Shown here: positions 45,701 to 53,344 of the stretch, piece by piece | How positions within the stretch are numbered: position 1 is the first letter of the stretch | Layout of the letters: every line of letters starts with the position of its first letter | Assembly: GCA_029204225.1 (NCBI GenBank) | Contig: CM055094.1 | Location: 6,330,548 to 6,394,547, forward strand | Direction: 5' to 3' | DNA: 64,000 bases | Origin: Diphasiastrum complanatum | Taxonomy: Eukaryota > Streptophyta > Lycopodiopsida > Lycopodiales > Lycopodiaceae | Program-made: the position numbers and the translations under genes | The notes under the pieces: model-generated | Database searches by the model: none | Told to the model about the DNA's origin: nothing | What the model saw: only the letters and a program-made list of their open reading frames with translations

Positions 45701-48429
45701 AAAGCCAACAAAGCCAACGAGAGGATGGTATGAAGACAAATCCTAAGTGGAATGGTGATTGTCAACTATGGCAAGTTTGGACATTTTGCTTTCAAGTGTG
45801 AAAAGAAGAAATTCAACAATAACAAACAATGGTAAATTTTGTAGAGGGTGAAGAATCTGAGTTGGTTTCAACATCAACATCATCTAATAAATTTCAAAAG
45901 TGGAAGACTGTTGGTTTGAAATTCAGGGGCATCTATGCATACGACACGTCTCGGAAATGGTTGTCCAGTTTTCAACAATTGGATGATGGTACTAATGTCA
46001 AGTTAGGTGATAATTACATTTATGACATTAAAGGTGTTGGAAAAGTTCAAATTTAGTTACCTTTAGGAAACATAGGAGCCATCAAAGATGTTCCTTTTGT
46101 ACTTGGCACAAAGAACTTACTTTTAGTTTCCACTATTACAACACATGGTGGTGCAATTTGATGAAGAACCTTGTCTTATCAGAGAGAAAAATAATGATGT
46201 GGTTGTTGAAGGAGTTATCGCCGGAAGATTGTATAAACTTCAAGCTCTAGTGGTGAGTCATCAAGCATGAGTTGTAGACATTGGCATGGAAGCTTTGGAC
46301 ATTTGAACAGTAACAACTTGCAAATTTGGAGGAAATATAGCATGGTTATCGAGGTTCCTCAAATTGTTACCATAACAGGTTATGTTAGAATCGTATATTG
46401 TGAAAGCATCATCAACACATAATTTCTTCTCGTACTTTCAAGGCAAACAATGTTCTTGAGCTTGTTCATAATGATTTGTGTGGTCCTACGATGACACAAT
46501 CATTTGGAGGAGCAAGCTTTTTCATGGTTTTTGTGGATGATTATTTTAGGAAGACGTGGGTATATCTTCTAAAGAATAAAAGTCTTACTTGGTTCAAGAC
46601 ATAGGTGGATGTTTGAATAAAGGGGGAGAGTACCTTTTTACAAAGTTTCAAATATCTTGCAAACACAATGGAATAAAGAGACAATTTGCAAGTACATATA
46701 CGCCTCAACAAAATGGAATTGCAGAAGAAAGAGCTGCTCAATTGTGGAGCTTGCTAGGAGCATGCTAAAGAGTAAGAATCTTCCAAATTCTTTTTGCGAA
46801 GAAGCAGTTCAAATAATGTTGTATCTTTTGAATAAAAGTCCTACTAAAGTAGTAGAGAATCAAACTCTAGAAGAAGCATTTTCAGGTAAAAAGCCAATTG
46901 TAAGTCATTTAAGGGTTTTTAAGTATCGTGTATGCTCATATTTCTAAGGACATGAAGTAAGTTGGATTCAAAAGTAATAAAATGCTTTATGCTTGGTTAT
47001 GATCATCAAGAAAAAGGATATAGGCTTCATGATATCGAAGAAAGAAAAGTTATTACAAGCAAAGGATGTTATTTTTTATGAGATGAAATCTCAAGAAGAT
47101 AGAAAACGGATTTCGAAAACACCTAGTTGTGAGGGACAAGCCTACATCAATAATGAATCATCTGAAAAGCCTACATCAACTCATGAATTGTCTATCCCAA
47201 CACATGAACCTAGAGAGACTATGTTTAAAACAGGGTTAACGAAAGAAAGTCAAAAATTTGACTACATAATCACCTCCGACTTCACCTGGAAGGAAGCATC
47301 CTACACCATCTACCAGAAAATTACCTAGGTGGTACTACCCTATCAAGGATGAAGATGTACACTTTGCATACACGGTTACTATATTAGAGACAAAAGATCC
47401 ATCGATTTTATGACTATATGCACCTTTTTTGTAGTGATGGCTATTTAGGATGATCATCTAGCATAGAGACTTATTTTAAGTCAATTGCTTTTACAAATTT
47501 AGGCATAGGCATCCTAGAGGAGTCTGTATAATGTCTTTATATGCTCATCTTATGTAACAAGATATTTAGCGACGACCTACTGTCAAGGATTTATCAAGAG
47601 ATCAATACGATTGTCTTTTTCTTGCTTTTTCAGTTATGTATGAGTGCTAGTAAGACTAGGTATCTCCTGCATCAGAGGTTAGGGAAACTCCAATAGTTGG
47701 TGCTCCAAAAGGCGAAAGATTTGTTTAGCCAGCCTACTGCTCAAGGAGGTCAACGCTCTATGTTGTCGCCACAAGACCAAGAGTGGGAAAAAAGATAAAA
47801 CTTATGCTTTGGATGCTTGGGGTAACGTAGGTGGAACGAATGTTCACGTGACCAAATGAGAACCACCTATAATCTTCAAGTACAGCAACAACAACAGCTA
47901 ATGGAAGGATGCTACAAAATTCTTTGCGTTTAAGATCTTACAGCTCTCCTGCACCAAGGGACATTCCTATGAGTTCCTTCTGTAGAGCTTTTGTGCAATT
48001 AGAATTTCGTACTACAATGTGAATTAAAAAAACCCTCTTGTCATGTCGATGGAACCAACCTGTCTGGCTTATATAAGAAACCCGCTAAGCAGATCGGATC
48101 CTTTCTTGAACCAATCCTAGCAAGTAGAAAAAAAATTCTACAAGACTTGGGGGGATAGACTTAGATCCAAGCGAATCTATGGCCACCGATTTCCTAAGTA
48201 GCAGCTTTCAATACACGAATTAAAGCAGCAGCTAAGTAGATCTAGCAAGCGCAACCACCCAAGCAACACCAATAGCAGAGCTGCAAACTCCAAAAGAGGC
48301 AAATGCAATAAGAGGCCATACCTTGTGTAAGCGATCGAGAGTGAAAGAGAGCAATTCGGACACATATGTTTGATGGGCGGGGTTGTTGAGGGGCAATGGC
48401 AGCAACGCCGTGCCAGCAGCCATAGCCAT
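24449..48429 (-). CDS. COG8: Conserved oligomeric Golgi complex subunit 8 (12 exons, 24-kb locus)
   Basis: COG8 is a peripheral Golgi protein of the eight-subunit COG tethering complex, which captures retrograde intra-Golgi vesicles. It belongs to the Dor1/COG8 family. Exons (minus strand): 48429-48322, 35814-35662, 28438-28290, 28165-28088, 27936-27843, 27425-27351, 27231-26935, 26695-26628, 26503-26449, 26338-26197, 25107-24923, 24754-24449. All introns are GT/AG, the frame holds throughout, and 1,710 nt give 569 residues, the usual plant COG8 length. Diagnostic stretches are [106 protein letters not shown] and CFGRCYPGG. The N-terminal half is helical; the last 70 residues are polar and low-complexity. 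The start has a good context (CACCATGGC). No lesion was seen, so it is probably functional despite introns of 12.5 and 7.2 kb. Confidence 0.95.
24923..25107 (-). CDS. COG8: COG8 exon 11 (residues 407-468)
   Basis: Acceptor AACAG|GG, donor GAG|GTGGGT. It encodes [16 protein letters not shown] … [14 protein letters not shown] … CRAFVE. Confidence 0.95.
25108..26196 (-). other. COG8 intron 10 (1.09 kb) with small repeats
   Basis: Contains two copies of GGGAACAGGAACAGGGAATG about 73 bp apart (near 25349 and 25422), and palindromes at 25659-25670 (CCGTACATACGG) and 25681-25696 (TTCTGTACGTACAGAA). No coding content. Confidence 0.7.
26197..26338 (-). CDS. COG8: COG8 exon 10 (residues 360-407)
   Basis: Acceptor TTTCAG|CAT, donor AATG|GTGACC. 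It encodes [12 protein letters not shown]…[10 protein letters not shown]. Confidence 0.92.
26449..26503 (-). CDS. COG8: COG8 exon 9 (residues 341-359)
   Basis: Acceptor TACAG|G, donor CAG|GTATAT. It encodes [18 protein letters not shown]. Confidence 0.92.
26628..26695 (-). CDS. COG8: COG8 exon 8 (residues 319-341)
   Basis: Acceptor TTGCAG|TAT, donor GA|GTGAGA. It encodes [20 protein letters not shown]. It is easily missed because the in-frame TGA just past the donor is intronic. Confidence 0.93.
26935..27231 (-). CDS. COG8: COG8 exon 7 (residues 220-318)
   Basis: Acceptor TGTCAG|TTT, donor ATG|GTAAGT; 99 codons, the largest Dor1-core exon. It contains [24 protein letters not shown] and LLPKITEG. 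Confidence 0.96.
27351..27425 (-). CDS. COG8: COG8 exon 6 (residues 195-219)
   Basis: Acceptor CTGCAG|TTG, donor CAG|GTATAT. It encodes [20 protein letters not shown] and EMRLQ. Confidence 0.95.
27500..27735. repeat. Three-copy tandem repeat in COG8 intron 5
   Basis: ACTGTAAAGTGA recurs at 27512 and 27604 (period 92). A following block ending in TTCCATATGGAA (27563-27574), a diverged form (CATTCCGGATGGACC, near 27654) and TTCCATATGGAA again (27715-27726) gives three diverged copies. Confidence 0.75.
27843..27936 (-). CDS. COG8: COG8 exon 5 (residues 163-194)
   Basis: Acceptor AACAG|G, donor CAG|GTTCTG (a weaker donor). It encodes [20 protein letters not shown] and [10 protein letters not shown]. 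Confidence 0.92.
28088..28165 (-). CDS. COG8: COG8 exon 4 (residues 137-163)
   Basis: Acceptor GACAG|A, donor AG|GTATAA. It encodes [20 protein letters not shown]. Confidence 0.93.
28290..28438 (-). CDS. COG8: COG8 exon 3 (residues 88-137)
   Basis: Acceptor CCACAG|ATT, donor AC|GTATGA. It encodes [11 protein letters not shown]…[21 protein letters not shown], continuous with exon 2 (HLESL-IAEIP). Confidence 0.95.
28441..29627. other. COG8 intron 2, part with no element recognised
   Basis: AT-rich intron sequence, no domain seen. The stretch 29460-29627 ends in an LTR-junction-like TAGTGGGAGAT|TGTTAG. Confidence 0.4.
29628..33590 (+). mobile_element. Ty3/gypsy (chromovirus-like) element in COG8 intron 2
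   Basis: Order: leader from about 29628 (possible LTR start TGTTAGG) with an internally duplicated GGACAGGTGGCAG block; gag from 30130; zinc knuckle [15 protein letters not shown] (30970s); protease [11 protein letters not shown] (31198); RT with YLDDILIYS (32260s); integrase zinc and core region; capsid-like [16 protein letters not shown]; and a C-terminal [10 protein letters not shown], a trimmed chromodomain. Defects: an 85-bp duplication in gag shifts the frame; RNase H is missing, RT joining integrase in frame at about 32450; the first integrase catalytic Asp is Asn (SMNFVVGLP); a frameshift follows at about 32775. No 3' LTR. Antisense to COG8; inactive. Confidence 0.88.
30425..30595. 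repeat. 85-bp tandem duplication in gypsy gag
   Basis: AAGATCAATCTGGCTGTCAT recurs at 30425 and 30510, and GGTAAAGCTTTTACGTGGTG occurs three times. The period of 85 is not a multiple of three, so gag is frameshifted. Confidence 0.9.
34304..34482. repeat. 89-bp tandem repeat in COG8 intron 2
   Basis: AGAACATTGAAAAGCCAAGA recurs at 34314 and 34403. Each unit ends in ACCGTTTTTTT/ACTGTTTTTTTT. The units have diverged by several bases. Confidence 0.8.
34545..35420 (+). mobile_element. Degenerate copia pol fragments in COG8 intron 2
   Basis: Short plus-strand segments in several frames: integrase tail ([10 protein letters not shown]…[10 protein letters not shown]), RT ([15 protein letters not shown], near 35200) and the post-RT segment [15 protein letters not shown] (near 35350). 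The intervening parts are lost. Confidence 0.6.
35662..35814 (-). CDS. COG8: COG8 exon 2 (residues 37-87)
   Basis: Acceptor TTGCAG|GAG, donor TTG|GTCAGT, 51 codons. It encodes the conserved EPELL…[17 protein letters not shown]…HLESL block at the start of the Dor1 domain. Confidence 0.95.
35815..36600. other. COG8 intron 1, proximal part, nothing recognised
   Basis: No domain or terminal repeat. CATGAGCTATGCATAGCTCATGG at 36308 is a near-perfect palindrome. Confidence 0.4.
37545..37662. repeat. 59-bp tandem duplication in copia integrase
   Basis: ATTAGGACACTTGAATCATA begins at 37545 and 37604. The units differ by about two bases. The period is not a multiple of three. Confidence 0.9.
39787..40404 (+). 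repeat. 309-bp in-frame tandem duplication of the RNase H segment
   Basis: Units 39787-40095 and 40096-40404 differ at about five positions. 309 is 103 codons, so the open frame (39697-40896) is kept and carries the [20 protein letters not shown] block twice. Confidence 0.95.
40571..41346 (+). repeat. Copia 3' LTR
   Basis: Shares CTNAGTTTTATNCNTGTTTCTACACAGTCT, TATTAGCGCNTACTGCTTATTAG and TTGTGCTCATCATCAT with 58815-59752 and ends in TTCCAACA at 41346. The start is inferred by alignment, because the expected TGTTG is degraded to TGG. Confidence 0.75.
41347..42560 (+). mobile_element. Ty3/gypsy integrase tail and 3' LTR remnant
   Basis: Plus strand: [26 protein letters not shown], then gag/integrase C-terminal pieces, ending at a polypurine tract AAGGGGGGAAGGGA and LTR start TGTTATAGC at 41901. 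The LTR right end is uncertain (about 42.5 kb). Antisense to COG8, in intron 1. Confidence 0.65.
42098..42260. repeat. Three adjacent GGGAAAC/GTTTCCC hairpins in the gypsy LTR
   Basis: Inverted repeats at 42098-42114 (7-nt arms), 42127-42146 (CTGGGAAAC/GTTTCCCAG) and 42225-42244 (TGGGAAACG/CGTTTCCCA), with single motifs between. Confidence 0.8.
42690..42942 (+). mobile_element. Copia A, gag N-terminal half (left of nested insertion)
   Basis: Plus strand: [20 protein letters not shown] … [16 protein letters not shown], a UBN2-type gag start. It is broken at AAGAA (42938-42942) by Copia B. Confidence 0.75.
42943..45293 (+). mobile_element. Copia B, nested in Copia A; internally deleted
   Basis: Bounded by TGTTAG at 42943 and CTACA at 45293 and flanked by the 5-bp direct repeat AAGAA (42938-42942 and 45294-45298). 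Only the first 103 bp of the 5' LTR remain (42943-43045), identical to 44845-44947. Internal part: RT in a 369-codon frame (43061-44170: [31 protein letters not shown]) and RNase H (44478-44807: [26 protein letters not shown]), separated by stops. Gag, protease and integrase are deleted. Polypurine tract AAGGAGGG at 44836-44844. Antisense to COG8. Confidence 0.93.
44845..45293 (+). repeat. Copia B 3' LTR (449 bp)
   Basis: TGTTAGAAATAA … TTTCCTACA, with the polypurine tract on its left and the target-site duplicate AAGAA on its right. Confidence 0.9.
45294..47330 (+). mobile_element. Copia A, remainder (gag end to integrase)
   Basis: Resumes with KAxDILKNLxENINQ … [16 protein letters not shown], completing the gag broken at 42942. 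Next come [13 protein letters not shown] (a rudimentary knuckle), a protease-like [20 protein letters not shown] region, GAG-pre-integrase ([11 protein letters not shown]), integrase ([30 protein letters not shown]) and its tail ([20 protein letters not shown]). Many stops. No RT; nothing recognised after about 47330. Confidence 0.8.
47331..48320. other. COG8 intron 1, distal part, nothing recognised
   Basis: No domain seen in either strand. It adjoins the exon-1 donor at 48321. Confidence 0.4.
48322..48429 (-). CDS. COG8: COG8 exon 1 (residues 1-36)
   Basis: Met-Ala-Met start, then [15 protein letters not shown]. It ends AAG|GTATGG in phase 0. The link to exon 2, 12.5 kb away, rests on the continuous family motif LDRLHK-EPELL. 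Confidence 0.92.
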
Positions 48430-48530
48430 GGTGATGGCGCTATCGCTTCCGACTGCCCCTATACTCTCTCGCTCCTTCTCCGTGCCTCTCTCTCTCTCTC
48501 TCTCTCTAACGCCAGATTTATGAATTACTG
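48430..48530 (-). promoter_or_regulatory. COG8 5' leader with GA repeat
   Basis: Directly upstream of the COG8 ATG the minus strand has a (GA)11 tract (complement of 48486-48507) and a purine-rich leader. GA tracts in plant 5' leaders are common binding sites for BBR/BPC proteins; that role here is inference. Another TC run lies at 48779-48802. Confidence 0.5.
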
Positions 48531-48974
48531 AGGAGTGAGAGGGCTCACAGGGTCGCCTTGCCCATTTTTGGGTGAAGGGAAGAGTATATGGCCTTTTCTT
48601 GGCTTCCTTCATATTATTAGGATTGAGACCCACGTAACTCTTGAAGGCACTGTGCCTACCCTCGCCCAATCGCAATCTGCCACATGCCACATGGCCTTGC
48701 CAGCAGCACTAGCCCAATGGCAATCTACCACATGGCCAAGGCTACAAGGCTTAGCAACTCCTCCCCCTCAAAGGCAACAATCTCTCTCTCTCTCTCTCTC
48801 TCTTACACACACTCTCTCTCTCCCCCTTAGAATGGGGGTGTTTCATTCAACATGGAGTGCTAATGCGGACCATTGTTAGGGCAAGACAATAAAAAGACAA
48901 AGCAACGTGCATATCAAGGGAAAGCTATGTTACGTTAGGGCAATATTACAATCAGGGCAGTGCAATATAAAGGT

Positions 48975-49322
48975 GGAGTGGCATTAGGGTAGGGAGGAGC
49001 AACGTTGGGTCAAGGTGCACCAAGTGTAATGCAATGTTAACGTTGAGTAGCATTAGGATTAGGGCAACGCAGCCATCAAGGAACAGAGCAAGTACTTTAC
49101 ATGACCTTGATGCATACCTGCTCCAATTGACCAAGTCGTGATCGTTAAGGTAGTGCAGGATTAGAGAGGAGCAATGTCAGGGTCAAGGTGAACCAAGTGT
49201 AATGGAATGTTAACGTGAAGCAGCATTAGGATTAGAGCAATGCATCCACCAACGTACATAGCGAGTACTCTACATGAACTTGATGCATACCTACTCCAAT
49301 TGACCAACCTGTGACCATGGGT
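48975..49322. repeat. 173-bp tandem repeat upstream of COG8
   Basis: Two diverged copies: CAAGTGTAATG recurs at 49021 and 49194, and CTTGATGCATACC and CTCCAATTGACCAA recur with the same spacing. They lie about 550-900 bp upstream of the COG8 start. Confidence 0.85.
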
Positions 49323-49499
49323 ACCAAAAATACCACAATTAATGGTTAAAGGCCTCACAAGTCTGCATTCACTAAGCAACTTCCATATGAGTTACCATCC
49401 ACTCTGTTATGAACTATATGATACAATTAATGCCCAACCTATATTTTGACAACCATACAAGTTTAGTCAAACAAAAATATGAAAAGTGGCTAGACGAAT

Positions 49500-49616
49500 T
49501 AAGGAATATTTAGAATGGGGCATATTAGGCCAATTAAATCGCCATGGGGAACACCCATTCTATTTACGAACAAGAAAGATGGAAGTTTCACTTTGTGCAT
49601 GGATTACTGTAAGACA
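49500..49616 (+). mobile_element. Ty3/gypsy RT fragment
   Basis: Plus strand: [20 protein letters not shown], then [13 protein letters not shown], the start of a gypsy RT. It is cut at 49616 by a solo LTR. Confidence 0.7.
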
Positions 49617-51209
49617 TGTTGGAGAATATTAGAGCGAGCCCTTCGATTCTCTCGGTGCTTGCACTACTGGTGACTTCGTAGGCGAACACAAGGAAATAAT
49701 AATTAGCGGAAGCGGTGAGCAGACAACCAGACAAATCAAATAGACAACCAGACATAACGTAGGAAAGCATTGCAGTAGTGACATGAATCTGAACACAGAA
49801 CCGGACAAATCAGATTAAGTATAGCGAAATATCTAAGTCAATAAAACAGGTGAGCACAAGACAATAGCGGGCGTAACTGCATGCTTCACAAAGCTAACTA
49901 CGATCTGTGAAGGTCATGAGCCCATTATTGACAATCAATGTGCGAAGGCATCTACAATGTCTGTCTCACATGTTATAAATGAATGAACAGTGTGAGTCAT
50001 TGGTGTGAGAGAGCATGAATGGGTCATGTACAGTGTGTGTTTAAGAATGTCGTTGCTAGTGCATTAATCGTTCTAATTGTGTGTAGAACTACTTGTGATC
50101 AGTGGACGCAATCGCTCAAAAAGAGAGCTACTTAACAGTCACAAATGCAAGAGATTAGGCCAGTGACTGAGGTGTCATAGATCACCATGCACTGAGCAGA
50201 AACAAGCCATAAAGAATAGCATTCTTGCAATAACAAAAAATGAATGGCACAATAAATTATGTACATCAATTAATTGGATGGACAATATATTTATACACAG
50301 CTACAATATCGTTGTGTGAATCACTGACGTAGAAACGCCAGCTACTGTAAATATAAATCACTAACATAGAAATGTCAGCTGCTATTAACTACTACAGAAA
50401 AACAACGTGAATATGTAGCAGTGTGCCACAATGTAGAATATTGCAAGATAATAAGTGATGGAAGGCAGAAACATCACAGTAGTAATACTACATGAATCAC
50501 TGACATAGAAATGTCAACTGTTATTGCCTACCTCAGGAAGAACGTGAATGCTGAGCAGGTCCGCCTCTACTTTTTCTTCAATCGCTCATTTACTTATATA
50601 GCAGCTGGAAGATCTTGTGCTATCTTAACTTTACAATTACAATTCATTGTTGGAGCGTGAAGACGTAATGATGTGATACTTGGAATCCCTTGTAAATCTG
50701 CAAATGGACGATGCGACACTCCTTGGCTTTTTGGCCTTTGCCTTTAGTTAAGGGCAACCTTCGACATTTGTAGGACACCGTCGGCATTTGTAGAACACCT
50801 TCGCAATTTTAAAGGCAAGTCTCGCATTTTTTGCTTGTCATAAACTGCGTGTAAAAACGCAATGTCGCATTTTTTTTTGGCTGTCAGAGATTGCATGTAA
50901 AAATGCAATGTCGCATTTTTTGCATTTTGTCGCCTGTTCAAATTTACTTGTATTTTTGCAGATTCTGCAACTGTCTCCTTTTTGGAAGTGTCGCAAAACA
51001 CTTGGCCGGCAGGATGGCCAGAGGCCAAAAAGGTGACAGTGTTGGGAATTTCAGTGACAGTATCGGGTTTTTTGCCTGGAGGTTCCCGAGTAAAAATGCA
51101 TACTGTAGCGACAACATGAGTAAAAATGCAGACTTGTTTTGCCAGCAATTATGCAGGAAGGTAATAAACAGATCCTCATTACCAATTGAATTTCTGGAAA
51201 ATTCCAACA
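49617..51209 (-). repeat. Solo copia-type LTR (1,593 bp)
   Basis: Bounded by TGTTGG (minus sense from 51209) and CCAACA at 49617, and flanked by AGACA (49612-49616) and AGACC (51210-51214), a 4-of-5 target-site duplication. Shares blocks with the LTR at 9681-10835. No internal sequence adjoins either side. Confidence 0.75.
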
Positions 51210-51364
51210 AGACCACTAGGAAAAACCCCTAAGATGAGGATAGGAGAACACAACAAGAGACACTATGGAGCCAAACCGCCCAACCAAACCTAGATCAAAA
51301 CTGGATCTAGCCCCCAAGCCATGTCATGTGAAAGCTAGAGGAGAAGAGAGCAACTGGTAACCTA

Positions 51365-52006
51365 TGTTGGATTTCTATGCTCAAGACCAAATCCATTCAG
51401 TAATGAGCATCCTGAAATTTTTTGACTCAAATGACAAATCTGAGGAAGCCGACAAATCTGACCCAGCTGACAAATTTGAGGCAACCAACAAATATGAGGC
51501 AGCCGACAAGAGGAGACAACCGACAATTCGGACTAGGCCATCAATTTAGACTCAGTCGACAAATCGGTCCAGGCTGAACTATTTGATGAGTCCAAACTAT
51601 CTGACTTCGTCATTAGGAAAAAGTCAATCCAAGACTTTATGGCAGTTCACCAATTTGTACATAGTCTTTATTACCTGAAGGTGGTTACCAACTATAAGGC
51701 AGTTGTAATTAATTAAGTAGGTAGAAAAGCACTGACCTGAAAGACTTGAAAATATCTTGTAAATAAATATATTTCAGTTGGCTATCTATAAGAGATGGAA
51801 CCTCTAAAATATTTGCGCCTCACAAAATTGCGCTCATCAGCTTCACGTCCATGTACTCACCTTCTGATTTTTATCATGAGTACAATTTTACACTACTATT
51901 TTTATTCTATTGAACATTACTACTGTTTATTTATCTTGATTATTGTTGGTAACTGTTGCACTTCCGATCTACAACCGTCCGTTGTTCTACTTCCGCTACT
52001 ATCCCA
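51365..52006 (+). repeat. 5' LTR of Copia C
   Basis: Starts TGTTGGATTTCTATGCTCAA and precedes the primer site at 52020. It contains a GA(C/T)AAATCTGA-type pentad repeat (51430-51600) and a TATA-like CTATAAGAG near 51784. The right end is approximate. The first 60 bp are similar to 63604-63665. Confidence 0.7.
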
Positions 52007-52019
52007 CTGATTTTCGATA

Positions 52020-52031
52020 TGGTATCAGAGC
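52020..52031 (+). other. Copia C primer-binding site
   Basis: TGGTATCAGAGC, initiator Met tRNA type, just inside the 5' LTR. Confidence 0.85.
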
Positions 52032-52165
52032 GGGTGGTTCAGTAATCCGCATTTCTATTGTAGGTTATTAGTCTTGTTTCTACCAAGACATTGTTCAACA
52101 AGTGCACATCCAACAGTATTTTGATATCGTTGTTTCTACCAACGATCTCTCACTCTATACCAGAA

Positions 52166-52950
52166 TGGATCCATCTTCTAGTTCATCTCTGATCGACAAA
52201 CGCGATGGAGATAACTACCATCTCTGGAAGTTCAAGATGAAAGTAGTTCTACTTGCCAAAGAACTGTGGGACATAGTTGATGGCACAGAGGTCAAACCAG
52301 AAGGTGATGCAGCCATCATCACCAAATCAAAGACTCTCAAATCAGTCATATACGAGTTGTTCAGACTGCTAAGGATGCATGGGACATCCTAGGAACTCTT
52401 TATGATATCAAGGACATCACTTCCAAACTTCATTTGAGGAAGAAATTCTTCACTCTGAGAATGTCTGATGCAGATAGTGTTTCTAGTCATCTCAACACTT
52501 TCAAAAATCTTATGGAACAAATGATTGCAATTGGCTCAGTCATTGAAGATTCTGATGTTTTTATGACTCTATTATCGAGTCTACCTAATGCCTTTGAAAT
52601 TGAGTCATGGCAATTTCGACCCAGGAGCATCTTGCTCTATCAAGAATAATTTCGATGCTACTATAAGAGGAGATCAGAAGAACTGCATCCTCTTCAGGCT
52701 CATGATCGGATCCTCAGGCTCTATATTCCAAAAGAAATCAGAAGTTCAGATCCAAGAGATCTACACTGTCAGATTATCCTGACAAGAAGAGCAACATGCA
52801 GCAGCCTCATGTACCAAATGAAGCATCAACTTCAAAGCCTGCATCATTTCAGCAAAGACAAAAGCTATTTTGTAAATATTGTAAGAGGACTGGTCATCTC
52901 ATCAAGGATTGTCGAACTTTAAAGTACAACAATGAGAAGAAGAAGCAGTT
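52166..52950 (+). mobile_element. Copia C gag
   Basis: Starts ATG (52166) MDPSSSSSLIDKRDGDNYHL, then VVLLAKELWDIVDGTE, KLHLRKKFFTLRMSDADS and the zinc knuckle [15 protein letters not shown] (52868-52912). Frameshifts at about 52390 and 52600. It belongs to the same family as the 36.6-kb element. It ends where an inverted chromovirus LTR fragment begins. Confidence 0.85.
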
Positions 52951-53335
52951 CACACTATGGAGTTCCATGCACATCCAATGAGAAAGAGAGAGGCCTAGAG
53001 GAGCTCAAGAGCCTTCATAGGCCTATGGAAGGTCATCAGACAACTTCCATAACTTATAACTCTTTGATTGCTATTCTTGTGGAACTTGAAACTCAATGGA
53101 CCCTTTGGGAGGGCGCCCTCCAACTAGGACCCATTTCCCAAGTTGTGCAAATATACTTTGGTCCAAGACCAGTAAAGTGATCTGGTTCAAGGTTGAGGCC
53201 CAAGGTTTAGAAAAATAGTCATCCAATGACTTTCTAATACCTCTAGGTTCCATACCTCCATCCAAGGCATAGACACCTACCTGTCCTTAACCAAGGACAC
53301 TAGTACCTTAATCTAAGATGGCAATTGTTCATTCC
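52950..53335 (-). repeat. Inverted chromovirus LTR fragment
   Basis: This is the reverse complement of about 55211-55565 (shared: CCTTGGATGGAGGTATGGAA, GTCATTGGATGACTATTTTT, CTCATTGGATGTGCATGGAA). It is an internal piece of the LTR, without TG/CA ends. Confidence 0.85.
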
Positions 53336-53344
53336 TTAAAAATT

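Noticed and set aside
48430-48690. Upstream in-frame extension of COG8 exon 1 to an ATG at 48690
   Set aside because: The extension runs through a GA microsatellite and has no family similarity. The ATG at 48429 has a good context and sits at the usual distance from YVSELLSF.
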